This document shows positions 44,236 through 52,245 of a stretch of 64,000 nucleotides of DNA, piece after piece (the first letter of the stretch is position 1; every line of letters starts with the position of its first letter). The DNA is from Aequorivita aurantiaca (GTDB lineage: Bacteria; Bacteroidota; Bacteroidia; Flavobacteriales; Flavobacteriaceae): positions 124,001-188,000 of the forward strand of contig NZ_JAUGQQ010000006.1 of assembly GCF_030410135.1 (NCBI RefSeq). Reading direction: 5' to 3'. The notes under the pieces were generated by a model. That model was not told where the DNA came from, did no database searches, and was given only the letters and a program-made list of their open reading frames with translations. Made by a program: the position numbers and the translations under genes.

Positions 44236-45153
44236 CTATAAAAGTGGCGTTTTCTGCTTCACCATTTCAGAAAAGGAAATAATAGTGCCGAATCCTTTAT
44301 TTCGAAAATAATCCATTTCACTTTCAGCTCCAGTAGCCAAAACAAAATCGCCGCCCCACGCACCGAGACTTTTCACGATGCCATTAAAGTTGGGAAACAA
44401 GCGTTGTTTAACCGATTCCATTTTAATGATTTCAGAAATAACCTTCTCGTGACTTTCCATCAAATTCTCAAAATCCTTCAAGGTACGGCACTGTAACAAC
44501 TTTTTCGATATATCTGAAATGTTCTCAATATCCTTTGGCCTTACGGATGCATTTCTATAACGTTCAATCCCTTCCTTACTGTCCTGTTTTTTATTTAAAT
44601 GCACGAAAAATAACGAATCTGTAAAGTCCCACGGGAGATGGACTTTTCTGAATTCGGGCCTTTTATTTTTCAATTCGTACAAAATAGGGGCATCACTTTG
44701 CGCGGCGGCAATATCATAACCACTTCCGCCAAAACTATTTTTTAAAAGATCAAAGGGATTAACCGCAGCCCATTGCGCAATGTTATTTATTAGTGTGGAA
44801 GAAGTGCCCAGACCCCAAATTCGCGGGAAATCCAATTTGGTTTTAATATTAATTCCGTCACTTTTTATAAGAAAATCTGGATTCAAATTTCGTGCTTCCC
44901 GAAGTATTTTTGAGAGTGTATTTGAAATTTCAGCTTGGCCTGTTTGGTTTTCAAAATTCTTTAAATCGAAAAATTCTTCAAACCATACTTCACCTTTTTC
45001 ATCAAAACTTTGCCAATGAATTCTCTCTTTTTCAGAATTCTCTACCTCCAATGATTGCCCATATTTTGTAGGAAAGGCTAAAGCACTGGCTCCATCGAGC
45101 ACCACATATTCTCCGGTGAGCAATAATTTTCCGTTGCTGTGGAACTTCCGCAT
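44236..45153 (-). CDS. GYDIA-family GHMP kinase (mevalonate-pathway kinase)
   Basis: 305 residues, cytoplasmic. GHMP-kinase layout with the family-naming motif SGYDIAAA near residue 145. GKLLLTGEYVVLDGASALAFPTKYGQ at the N-terminus and the ATP loop WGLGTSSTLINNIAQWAA are also seen, with LGAWGGDFVLATG near the C-terminus. It probably phosphorylates mevalonate or phosphomevalonate. Only 1 base separates it from the HMG-CoA reductase gene, so they form an operon. Confidence 0.88.
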   Translation of the reverse strand: MRKFHSNGKLLLTGEYVVLDGASALAFPTKYGQSLEVENSEKERIHWQSFDEKGEVWFEEFFDLKNFENQTGQAEISNTLSKILREARNLNPDFLIKSDGINIKTKLDFPRIWGLGTSSTLINNIAQWAAVNPFDLLKNSFGGSGYDIAAAQSDAPILYELKNKRPEFRKVHLPWDFTDSLFFVHLNKKQDSKEGIERYRNASVRPKDIENISDISKKLLQCRTLKDFENLMESHEKVISEIIKMESVKQRLFPNFNGIVKSLGAWGGDFVLATGAESEMDYFRNKGFGTIISFSEMVKQKTPLL

Positions 45154-45154
45154 T

Positions 45155-46468
45155 TTATTTTCTGAGATTTTTCAAGAAGGAAGTAACCGAATTATGTGAA
45201 ACAGCATTTTCTTTATAGTAGTCCAACGCTTTTTCCTTTTCCTGTTTTGTCGCTTGCAATTGGTTCAAAATATTCATCAAGTGCATTTTCATATGGCCTT
45301 TTTGAATGCCGGTTGTAATTAATGAGCGTACTGCGGCAAAGTTTTGTGCCAACCCTGCAACCGCTAAAATCTTCATTAATTCTTTTGCATCGGGCTTTTG
45401 AAGAATCTCAAAAGCTAGTTTCGTCAATGGATGTAGCGAAGTTAAACCCCCAACGGTGCCCACCGCCAAAGGCAATTCAATCCAAAATGTGAAAATATCA
45501 TTCTCGATTTTTGCATGTGTTAAGCTTCCGTAATAACTATTTCTGGCCGCATAAGCGTGCACACAAGCTTCCACGGCACGAAAATCGTTGCCCGTTGCCA
45601 AGACAACGGCATCCACTCCGTTCATAATTCCTTTATTGTGCGTAACAGCGCGTCGTGTTTCGGTTTTGGCAATTTCAATAGCACGAACAAATTTTTCGGC
45701 AAATTGTTTTCCGTCGTAATTTTTGGAAGTAAGTTCATCAATCTTGCAGCTCACTTCCGCTCGAACCAAACATTCGGGAACGTAGTTTGAAAGTATGCTC
45801 ATCACCACTTCTGGAAACACTTCGTCCTTTTGGAACGCCTCAAACCTCCTGGCTTCCTCCTCAAAGGTTTGCGCCATTCGTTCCAAACAACTGTTTATGA
45901 AATTGGCGCCCATGGCATCCAAAGTTTCAAAGGTGGCATGGATATAAAAATAACCCTCCAAAATATGCGATTTGTCAACCAATGAAAGTTCCAAAAGTCC
46001 GCCCCCTCGGGATTTCATGTTTTTTTCAATCGATTGTATGCTCTCGATTAGTTTCGGTTTTACAATTTCAAAGAACGCCTCAATACTTTTTTCATTTCCA
46101 TAGAAATTGAAATGAATCTGACCATTTTTTTCTGTGGAAATCACTTCCGCTTTAAACCCACCGCGTTCCAACCAAAATTTTGCAGCATTGCTGGCGGCTG
46201 CTACCACTGAGCTTTCCTCGGTGACCATTGGCAAGGCATAAAATTTACCGTTAATTAAAAAATTGGGTGCAATCGCAAATGGCAAATAATAGTTTGATAA
46301 GGTATTCTCAATAAAATCGTCGTGAAGCTGCTGCAATTGGTCATCTTCATTCCAATACTTTTTTAAATTTTGAGCGGAACTAGGGTTGTTGGACAGATAA
46401 TTTTCTGCCAGCCATTCAATTTTTTCGAGTTTAGATTTTTTTGAAAATCCGGAAACGGGTTGTTTCAT
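45155..46468 (-). CDS. mvaA: hydroxymethylglutaryl-CoA reductase, degradative-type (class II)
   Basis: 437 residues, cytoplasmic. Class II motifs: the Glu-rich TEESSVVAAASNAAKFW, DAMGANFINSCLE (DAMGxN motif), NKGIMNGVDAVVLATGNDFRAVEA with the catalytic Lys/Asp set, and LPLAVGTVGGLTSLHPLTKLA. In flavobacteria this type works in the biosynthetic mevalonate pathway for isoprenoids despite its name. First gene of a two-gene operon with the GYDIA kinase. Confidence 0.92.
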   Translation of the reverse strand: MKQPVSGFSKKSKLEKIEWLAENYLSNNPSSAQNLKKYWNEDDQLQQLHDDFIENTLSNYYLPFAIAPNFLINGKFYALPMVTEESSVVAAASNAAKFWLERGGFKAEVISTEKNGQIHFNFYGNEKSIEAFFEIVKPKLIESIQSIEKNMKSRGGGLLELSLVDKSHILEGYFYIHATFETLDAMGANFINSCLERMAQTFEEEARRFEAFQKDEVFPEVVMSILSNYVPECLVRAEVSCKIDELTSKNYDGKQFAEKFVRAIEIAKTETRRAVTHNKGIMNGVDAVVLATGNDFRAVEACVHAYAARNSYYGSLTHAKIENDIFTFWIELPLAVGTVGGLTSLHPLTKLAFEILQKPDAKELMKILAVAGLAQNFAAVRSLITTGIQKGHMKMHLMNILNQLQATKQEKEKALDYYKENAVSHNSVTSFLKNLRK

Positions 46469-46538
46469 CTAAATTTGCTATCGTTGAAGTAGCAAAGATA
46501 CGGCTTAGTAATTTTTTATGTCGTTATACCATAAAAAA

Positions 46539-46576
46539 GAAAGGTATTTAGAAATTAAACGTTCCAAATACCTTTC
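46539..46576 (-). terminator. terminator at the end of the trp operon
   Basis: Perfect 11-base stem GAAAGGTATTT (46539-46549) / AAATACCTTTC (46566-46576), 16-base loop. On the minus strand it is followed by TTTTTT. It lies after the small 42-codon gene that follows trpA and separates the trp transcript from mvaA. Confidence 0.85.
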
Positions 46577-46633
46577 AAAATTAACTTAAAACGAAATTAC
46601 GATTTAAGTGTCTATAAAATCTCGGTGGACTTT

Positions 46634-46762
46634 TTACTTTTTATTCTGCTGTTTTTTGATGGTTTTTTTATCAATATCAACCTTGTTGGTTTGTTGATTG
46701 ACATTTCCGGTAGGATTGGTTGGATTTTTTTGCTCGGTTTTTCTTTCAAATTTCTTTTCCAT
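46634..46762 (-). CDS. small lysine/asparagine-rich protein downstream of trpA
   Basis: 42 codons from ATG 46762 to TAA 46634-46636. The product is very hydrophilic (MEKKFERKTEQKNPTNPTGN and KTIKKQQNKK near the end) with no hydrophobic segment, so probably disordered and cytoplasmic. It starts 81 bases after the trpA stop and ends 58 bases before a terminator on the same strand, so it is the likely last cistron of the trp transcript. A 70-codon frame in another register covers the same place but has worse composition. Existence as a real protein is unproven. Confidence 0.5.
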   Translation of the reverse strand: MEKKFERKTEQKNPTNPTGNVNQQTNKVDIDKKTIKKQQNKK

Positions 46763-46842
46763 GGTTTCAGATTTTCTAGATTTAAAACTCGAAAGTACCC
46801 ATTCTTCAAGAAAAATTCTGCCAAAAGAATATTAAAGCTAGG

Positions 46843-47610
46843 TTAAACCTTTCGTATGGATTTTATAAAGGTTGAAATTCCATTCAAGCCATTTTCTGAA
46901 AGCATTTTTATAAAAGCACTACCAATAATTGCTCCACTGGTATATTTTGTTGCTTGCTGAAAAGTTTCTGCATTGTTTATTCCGAAACCAACAATTAATT
47001 TATTTTTCAGCGAAAGCGAAGCAATGTTTTGAAAATAATTTGTTTGCTCCGAGCCAAAATCCGAAGAATTGCCAGTAACACTGGCGCTGCTAACCATATA
47101 AATAAAACCTTCGGAAGCCGAATCTATTTCTCGAATGCGTGCTTCAGAAGTTTGGGGCGTGATTAAAAAGATATTCAGCAAACCGTATTTTTTGAAGATT
47201 TCGGCATAATGTTCCTGAAATTCCGCCAAAGGCAGATCGGGAAGAATTAAGCCGTCAATCCCAACTTCTGCACATTTTTTACAGAAATTTTCAACGCCAA
47301 ATTGAAGCACGGGATTAAAATACCCCATAATAACCAAAGGAATTGAAACTGTTTTCCGAATATCTTTCAGTTGATGAAAAAGTATTTCGGTAGTCATTCC
47401 ATTTTTCAGAGCTTGGGTTCCGCTAGCCTGAATAGTTGGTCCATCGGCCAAGGGATCGCTGAAAGGCAAACCAATCTCAACCATATCAACCCCATTTTTT
47501 TCCAATTGCTGAAGAATTTCAACAGTATCGTCAAGTTTTGGATAACCTGCGGTAAAATAGATTGAAAGCAATTTTTTGTTTTCCGAAAGTTTTCTATTGA
47601 TTTTATTCAT
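46843..47610 (-). CDS. trpA: tryptophan synthase alpha subunit
   Basis: 255 residues from ATG 47610; the longer frame to 47658 would overlap trpB by 47 bases. Cleaves indole-3-glycerol phosphate to indole. YFTAGYPKLDDTVEILQQLEKNGVDMVEIGLPFSDPLADGPTIQASGTQALKNG holds the catalytic Glu and Asp; GYFNPVLQFG and VSSASVTGNSSDFG follow, with the phosphate loop VGFGINNAETF. The start is one base after the trpB stop. Confidence 0.95.
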   Translation of the reverse strand: MNKINRKLSENKKLLSIYFTAGYPKLDDTVEILQQLEKNGVDMVEIGLPFSDPLADGPTIQASGTQALKNGMTTEILFHQLKDIRKTVSIPLVIMGYFNPVLQFGVENFCKKCAEVGIDGLILPDLPLAEFQEHYAEIFKKYGLLNIFLITPQTSEARIREIDSASEGFIYMVSSASVTGNSSDFGSEQTNYFQNIASLSLKNKLIVGFGINNAETFQQATKYTSGAIIGSAFIKMLSENGLNGISTFIKSIRKV

Positions 47611-47611
47611 C

Positions 47612-48793
47612 TTATAAATTAAAGTGCTTAATGTAAGTTTCCAAATCCTTATCCCCACGACCGCTCAAATTCACCACGATCACTTCGTCTTTTTTAAATT
47701 TTCGACTTTCAAAAACCGCCAACGCGTGGCTGCTTTCAATTGCGGGAATAATACCTTCCAATTTGCAAAGTTGCATTCCAGCTTCCATCGCCTCATCATC
47801 GGTTATTGAAATAAATTCGCCCCGACCACTCGCAAAAAGATTGGCGTGCATTGGGCCAACGCCCGGATAATCCAAACCTGCGGAAATAGAGTAAGGTTCC
47901 GTGATTTGGCCGTCCGCAGTTTGCATTAACAGCGTTTTGCTACCATGAATAATCCCGACTTTTCCCAAAGCTGAAGTTGCTGCACTTTCACCGCTATTGA
48001 TTCCTTTTCCGGCGGCTTCAACGGCAATAATTCCAACCTCAGGTTTGTCCAAATAATGATAAAAAGCACCGGCGGCATTGCTTCCTCCGCCAACACAGGC
48101 CACCACAAAATTTGGATTTTCCCGACCTTCTTTTTCGGTTAATTGCTTTTTTATTTCTTCCGAAATCACACTTTGAAACCGCGCAACCATATCGGGATAC
48201 GGATGCGGACCAACCACGCTACCTATAATATAATGTGTATCCACCGGATTGTTTATCCAATCGCGAATGGCTTCATTCGTTGCATCTTTCAAAGTTTTGC
48301 TACCGCTTGTGGCGGTAACCACTTTCGCACCCAGCATTTTCATACGGGCTACGTTCGGCGCTTGGCGTTTTATGTCAATTTCACCCATAAAAACGATACA
48401 TTCCAAACCCATCAAGGCACAAACGGTGGCGGTTGCAACACCGTGTTGGCCGGCGCCTGTTTCAGCGATAATTCGGGTTTTACCTAATCGTTGCGCCATT
48501 AAAATTTGACCGATTGTATTATTCACTTTGTGAGCGCCGGTGTGGCAAAGATCTTCCCGTTTTAAATAAATTTTAGTATTGTATTTTTCCGAAAGCCGTT
48601 TTGCAAAATAAAGCGGCGTTGGCCGTCCCACATAATCCTTCAGCAATTGTCGGAATTCTTTTTGAAAGGATTCCTCAGCCATTATTATTAAATAATTCTG
48701 TCGTAATTCCTCCACATTTGGGTAAAGCATTTCTGGAATGTATGCGCCGCCAAACTCACCGTAATAGCCTTTTTCGTTTACATTATAATTCAT
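47612..48793 (-). CDS. trpB: tryptophan synthase beta chain
   Basis: 393 residues, PLP enzyme that joins indole and serine. [19 protein letters not shown] at the start, [20 protein letters not shown] with the PLP-binding Lys, [20 protein letters not shown], and the phosphate-cup [16 protein letters not shown]. Standard TrpB1 length. The start is preceded by a short 7-base tandem array at 48802-48829, in the gap to trpF. Confidence 0.97.
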   Translation of the reverse strand: MNYNVNEKGYYGEFGGAYIPEMLYPNVEELRQNYLIIMAEESFQKEFRQLLKDYVGRPTPLYFAKRLSEKYNTKIYLKREDLCHTGAHKVNNTIGQILMAQRLGKTRIIAETGAGQHGVATATVCALMGLECIVFMGEIDIKRQAPNVARMKMLGAKVVTATSGSKTLKDATNEAIRDWINNPVDTHYIIGSVVGPHPYPDMVARFQSVISEEIKKQLTEKEGRENPNFVVACVGGGSNAAGAFYHYLDKPEVGIIAVEAAGKGINSGESAATSALGKVGIIHGSKTLLMQTADGQITEPYSISAGLDYPGVGPMHANLFASGRGEFISITDDEAMEAGMQLCKLEGIIPAIESSHALAVFESRKFKKDEVIVVNLSGRGDKDLETYIKHFNL

Positions 48794-48801
48794 TTTTCTG
48801 T

Positions 48802-48829
48802 ATTGAGTATTGAGTAATAAGTATTGAGT
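48802..48829. repeat. tandem heptanucleotide array in the trpF-trpB gap, four units
   Basis: Units ATTGAGT, ATTGAGT, AATAAGT, ATTGAGT. Same repeat unit as the long array between trpD and trpC. It occupies most of the 68-base gap upstream of trpB. Confidence 0.85.
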
Positions 48830-48861
48830 CTTGTTTCCTATTTCTTGGCTCGTGATTCTTT

Positions 48862-49500
48862 TTATTCGTGGTTCAAAGCGTTTATAAATTTTTTCAATTT
48901 CGAAAAATCTTTCATTCCCGGTTCAATTTCGAATTTGCTATTTACATCAATCGCATAAATAGGAAGGTTTGTTTTTAATATTTCTTTTAAATTATCAATT
49001 TCGTCTATGCCTATGCCACCGCTTAAAATGAAGGGAGTTTTGTATTTGTAATTTTTTAAAATCTCCCAATTAAAGGTTTTTCCGTTTCCGCCGTGATGAT
49101 CACCTTTGGTATCGAACAGAAAAGCATCAACTTTTTTTACAAAATCACGCGTTTTGGAAAAATCGAAAGAGTCGTCAACAGAAAAGACTTTCCAAACTTC
49201 ATAGCCATCCCAAAATTTTAAGCGTAAATACATATTTAGGGTTAGCACAAATTCCTTGGTTTCATTACCGTGAAGCTGAATAACATCCAAATTGTATTTT
49301 TTAAAAGTCTCGAGAATTTCGGCTATTGTGGCATCCACGAAAACGCCAACTTTCTTTATTCCGAGGGGTAGCGCAGGAATCTCGCTATCAAAATATCTCG
49401 GACTTTTTCCATAAAAAATGAAACCCAAATAATCTGGCTGAAGTTTTGCGACTTCGGCGATGTTGTGTTTCATTCCGCAGATTTTCAGCATGGTTTTCAT
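48862..49500 (-). CDS. trpF: phosphoribosylanthranilate isomerase
   Basis: 212 residues. [33 protein letters not shown] gives the catalytic Cys of the KICG motif. [30 protein letters not shown] and [24 protein letters not shown] hold the catalytic Asp and GG loop; [13 protein letters not shown] and [15 protein letters not shown] (NSxxE) complete it. It overlaps the trpC stop by four bases. An in-frame ATG at 49491 would shorten it by three residues. Confidence 0.95.
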   Translation of the reverse strand: MKTMLKICGMKHNIAEVAKLQPDYLGFIFYGKSPRYFDSEIPALPLGIKKVGVFVDATIAEILETFKKYNLDVIQLHGNETKEFVLTLNMYLRLKFWDGYEVWKVFSVDDSFDFSKTRDFVKKVDAFLFDTKGDHHGGNGKTFNWEILKNYKYKTPFILSGGIGIDEIDNLKEILKTNLPIYAIDVNSKFEIEPGMKDFSKLKKFINALNHE

Positions 49501-50279
49501 CTCAATTTTTCAATAAATTGCTTTGCCGTTTCGCCGGGATTTTCGGTTTTCATAAAATTTTCACCAATTAAAAATCCTTCGAAACCATAAGTTCTCAACT
49601 CTTTTATAGTTTCCACATCGCTGATTCCGCTTTCGGAAATCTTCACAAAATCAGATGGAATTTCTTTGGAAAGTTTTTTGCTGATTTCAATATTTACCTT
49701 GAAATTTTTCAGATTTCGGTTGTTTACGCCGATCATATCGACGTTCGGTAAAAGCGATTTTTGAAGTTCTTCCAAATTGTGGACTTCCAGCAAAACATCC
49801 AATTTCAAGCTTTTGGCCAAATGCGAAAATTGTTTCAATTCTTCTGCCGAAAGGCAAGCCGCAATCAATAAAATTGCATCGGCGCCATAGGCTTTTGCCT
49901 CATAGATTTGATAGGGATCAATGATGAATTCCTTCCGAAGTATTGGGATGGAAATCGTGTTTTCAGCAACCAAAAGATCTTCCAATGAGCCTCCAAAAAA
50001 GTTGGAATCCGTTAAAACTGAAATTCCTTTTGCGCCAGCCTTTTCATAGCCCGAAACAACTTCGGGTAACAGAACTTTGTCGTTTATAACCGATTTGCTG
50101 GGCGAGCGGCGTTTGTGTTCCGCAATAATTCCGGTTGTTGAAATTCGCAACGCTTCTGCCAACGATTTGGTTTCTTTTGCAAAAAGTGGAAATTTTTCCA
50201 ACAATCGCGTGGGAATTGCTTCTTTTTTTGCGGCAACTTCCTTTAGTTTATAAGCGGTTATGTTATCTAAAATTGTCAT
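49497..50279 (-). CDS. trpC: indole-3-glycerol phosphate synthase
   Basis: 260 residues, TIM barrel. IIAEHKRRSPSKSVIND carries the catalytic Glu/Lys and the KxxSPS motif, GISVLTDSNFFGGSLEDL and PILRKEFIIDPYQIYEAKAYGADAILLIAA follow with the second catalytic Lys, then LLEVHNLEEL, IGVNNRNL and SESGI. Translation start overlaps nothing upstream: a 7-base tandem array of 133 bases sits between it and trpD. Confidence 0.96.
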   Translation of the reverse strand: MTILDNITAYKLKEVAAKKEAIPTRLLEKFPLFAKETKSLAEALRISTTGIIAEHKRRSPSKSVINDKVLLPEVVSGYEKAGAKGISVLTDSNFFGGSLEDLLVAENTISIPILRKEFIIDPYQIYEAKAYGADAILLIAACLSAEELKQFSHLAKSLKLDVLLEVHNLEELQKSLLPNVDMIGVNNRNLKNFKVNIEISKKLSKEIPSDFVKISESGISDVETIKELRTYGFEGFLIGENFMKTENPGETAKQFIEKLR

Positions 50280-50286
50280 TTTTAAA

Positions 50287-50419
50287 ATTGAGTATTGAGT
50301 ATTGAGTATTGAGTATTGAGTATTGAGTATTGAGTATTGAGTTTTGAGTATTGAGTATTGAGTATTGAGTATTGAGTATTGAGTTTTGAGTTTTGAGTAA
50401 TGAGTATTGAGTATTAAGT
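50287..50419. repeat. tandem heptanucleotide array between trpD and trpC, about 19 units
   Basis: About 19 consecutive 7-base units, mostly ATTGAGT with scattered TTTTGAGT-like and ATTAAGT variants. It fills the 166-base gap between trpD (ends 50447) and trpC (starts 50279). 7 is not a multiple of 3, so copy number changes would not read through as protein repeats. Confidence 0.9.
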
Positions 50420-50446
50420 CGTTGCTCTTGGCTCTTTATTCTTAAT

Positions 50447-51439
50447 TCATTTCGATAGTACCTGTAATTTCTTTAATGAGTTAAATGCTTTTCCGGATTT
50501 CAACGATTCCTTTGCTTTTTCAAAACCTTCTTTAATGGTGCAATTTTCAACTACTGAAATTGCCATTCCAGCATTTGCGCAAACTACATTGTTTTGCGAC
50601 TCAGTGCCTTTTCCGTTTAAAATATTTAGAAATATTTCCGCAGAATCTTTCACCGTGTCCCCTCCAAATATCGCTGATTCATCAATTTGCTTCACCCCGA
50701 AATCATTTGCATTCAAAATATTCTCTAAATTTTTAGAAATCACTTTCACCGGTCCGGTCAACGAAATTTCATCGTAGCCATCCATCGCGTGCAAAACGGC
50801 GTAATTTTTTTCACTTTTTTGATAGAGATAACCGTGCATACGCGCCAATTCCAAATTAAAAACGCCAACCAATTGATTCTTTGGAAATGCAGGATTAACC
50901 ATTGGTCCAAGCATATTGAAAAAAGTTTTTACGCCCAATTCCTTTCTAATTGGTGCTACATTTTTCATTACAGGGTGGAAGAGGGGGGCGTGCAAAACAC
51001 AAATTCCAGCTTCGTCCAAACTACGTTTTAAAAAATCTTTTTCATTGCTGAATTTTATGCCCAAGGCTTCCATAACATTGCTACTTCCGCTCACCGAAGA
51101 AACTCCGTAATTACCGTGTTTTGTGACTTTTATTCCTGCACCAGCAGTAACAAAAGATGCTAAAGTTGAAATATTAAAAGTATTCTTTCCATCGCCGCCC
51201 GTGCCGCATAAATCTATAGTGTTGTATTCACTAAAATCTACCGCCAAACACAGGTCTAATAACGCATCGCGGAAGCCTTCCAACTCTTCCAAACTTACGT
51301 TTCGCATCATATATACAGTCAAAAAAGCAGCAATCTGGCTTTGGTTGTATTTTCCTTCGGAAATGTTTACCAAAACAGTTCTTGCCTCATCTTTGCTGAG
51401 TTGCTCATGGTTTATTAATCTGTTTAAAATATGTTTCAT
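50447..51439 (-). CDS. trpD: anthranilate phosphoribosyltransferase
   Basis: 330 residues. Family motifs: LVNISEGKYNQSQIAAFLTVYMMRN, DLCGTGGDGKNTFNISTLASFVTAGAGIKVTKHGNYGVSSVSGSSNVMEALG (PRPP and anthranilate sites), FHPVMKNVAPIRKELGVKTFFNMLGPMVNP, and HAMDGYDEISLTG near residue 220. Third gene of the operon; it is followed by the long tandem repeat array. Confidence 0.96.
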   Translation of the reverse strand: MKHILNRLINHEQLSKDEARTVLVNISEGKYNQSQIAAFLTVYMMRNVSLEELEGFRDALLDLCLAVDFSEYNTIDLCGTGGDGKNTFNISTLASFVTAGAGIKVTKHGNYGVSSVSGSSNVMEALGIKFSNEKDFLKRSLDEAGICVLHAPLFHPVMKNVAPIRKELGVKTFFNMLGPMVNPAFPKNQLVGVFNLELARMHGYLYQKSEKNYAVLHAMDGYDEISLTGPVKVISKNLENILNANDFGVKQIDESAIFGGDTVKDSAEIFLNILNGKGTESQNNVVCANAGMAISVVENCTIKEGFEKAKESLKSGKAFNSLKKLQVLSK

Positions 51440-51547
51440 TTCTAAGTTTAGGAGTTTATGGGTTTAGTTTAAATCACTGCAAACTGCCACTGAACACTTT
51501 TTTATCGCAAAAGCGCAGAAACGCTAAATGTTAATGGACATTGAATA

Positions 51548-51568
51548 TTGTTCCCCCTTGGGGGTTAT
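51548..51568. repeat. GC-rich palindromic element at the trpG stop codon
   Basis: CCCCC TTG GGGG core (about 51554-51565) followed by TTATGGGGCC. On the minus strand this reads GGCCCCATAA then CCCCCAAGGGGG, so the trpG codons for its last Ala-Pro and the stop (GCC CCA TAA) lie inside the element. Closely related to the copy at 52221-52245. Confidence 0.75.
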
Positions 51569-52203
51569 GGGGCCTCCACCCAATTTTTAATAATCTGTTT
51601 TCCCATTGGAGTAAGCACACTTTCGGGATGAAACTGTACTCCGCAAACATCGTGAAACTTGTGGCGGACTGACATAATCTGCCCATTTTCATCCACCGAA
51701 GTTATTTCCAAAACCTCCGGAAAATCTTCTTTTGAAACCACCCAACTGTGGTAGCGGCCTATTTCAAATTCTTTTTCAATTCCTTTAAAAAGCGGTTCGT
51801 TTTCTGAAATTATGGTTGCCTTTGTTGCAACTCCGTGAAAAACTTTACTTAGGTTTTCCAATTTCCCCCCGAAAACTTCCCCGATTGCTTGTTGCCCCAA
51901 ACACACGCCGAGAATTGGTTTTGAGGTTGCGTATTTTTGAATTACTTCTTTCAGCAAACCCGCTTCGTCGGGAATTCCGGGACCTGGGGAAAGTAGAATT
52001 TTATCGTAATTTTCTACTTCTTCCAAGTGAAATTTATCGTTTCTTCTAACTGTAACTTCACAATCCAATTCCTCTAAATAGTGAACCAGATTGTACACAA
52101 AACTGTCATAATTGTCTATTACTAAAATTTTCAGCCCCACCCCAACCCTCCCCGAAGGGGAGGGAGTATGTTTCGGGTTTTTATTTATTTTTTCTTTTTT
52201 CAT
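51565..52203 (-). CDS. trpG: anthranilate synthase component II (glutamine amidotransferase)
   Basis: 212 residues in the longest form. Class I amidotransferase: IDNYDSFVYNLVHYLEEL, LSPGPGIPDEAGLL, catalytic Cys in PILGVCLGQQAIGEVFGG, and the His-x-Glu pair in CGVQFHPESVLTP. Residues about 12-24 (HTPSPSGRVGVGL) are encoded by a palindromic repeat at 52138-52167 and are not part of the family. A GTG at 52140 (V22) is a possible original start giving a normal N-terminus. The C-terminal Ala-Pro-stop also comes from a repeat copy. Confidence 0.93.
   Translation of the reverse strand: MKKEKINKNPKHTPSPSGRVGVGLKILVIDNYDSFVYNLVHYLEELDCEVTVRRNDKFHLEEVENYDKILLSPGPGIPDEAGLLKEVIQKYATSKPILGVCLGQQAIGEVFGGKLENLSKVFHGVATKATIISENEPLFKGIEKEFEIGRYHSWVVSKEDFPEVLEITSVDENGQIMSVRHKFHDVCGVQFHPESVLTPMGKQIIKNWVEAP
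52138..52167. repeat. GC-rich palindromic element inside the 5' end of trpG
   Basis: Perfect palindrome CCCTCCCC (52146-52153) GAA GGGGAGGG (52157-52164) with flanking CCCCAA. It is read in frame as TPSPSGRVGVG at the N-terminus of TrpG, an insertion absent from the family pattern. Confidence 0.85.
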
Positions 52204-52220
52204 TATATATTGAGATTAAA

Positions 52221-52245
52221 TTCCCCCTTCGGGGGTTAGGGGGCC
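52221..52245. repeat. GC-rich palindromic element at the trpE stop codon
   Basis: CCCCC (52223-52227) TTC GGGGG (52231-52235) then TTAGGGGGCC. On the minus strand: GCC CCC TAA, so the last Ala and Pro codons and the stop of trpE lie in the element. Confidence 0.85.

Noticed and set aside
46612-46824. 70-codon minus-strand frame after trpA
   Set aside because: It overlaps the 42-codon frame in another register, has a basic/hydrophobic mix with no family pattern, and its start lies at an arbitrary place near the trpA stop.
50287-50419. CRISPR array
   Set aside because: The units are contiguous 7-mers without spacers, and no cas genes are present.
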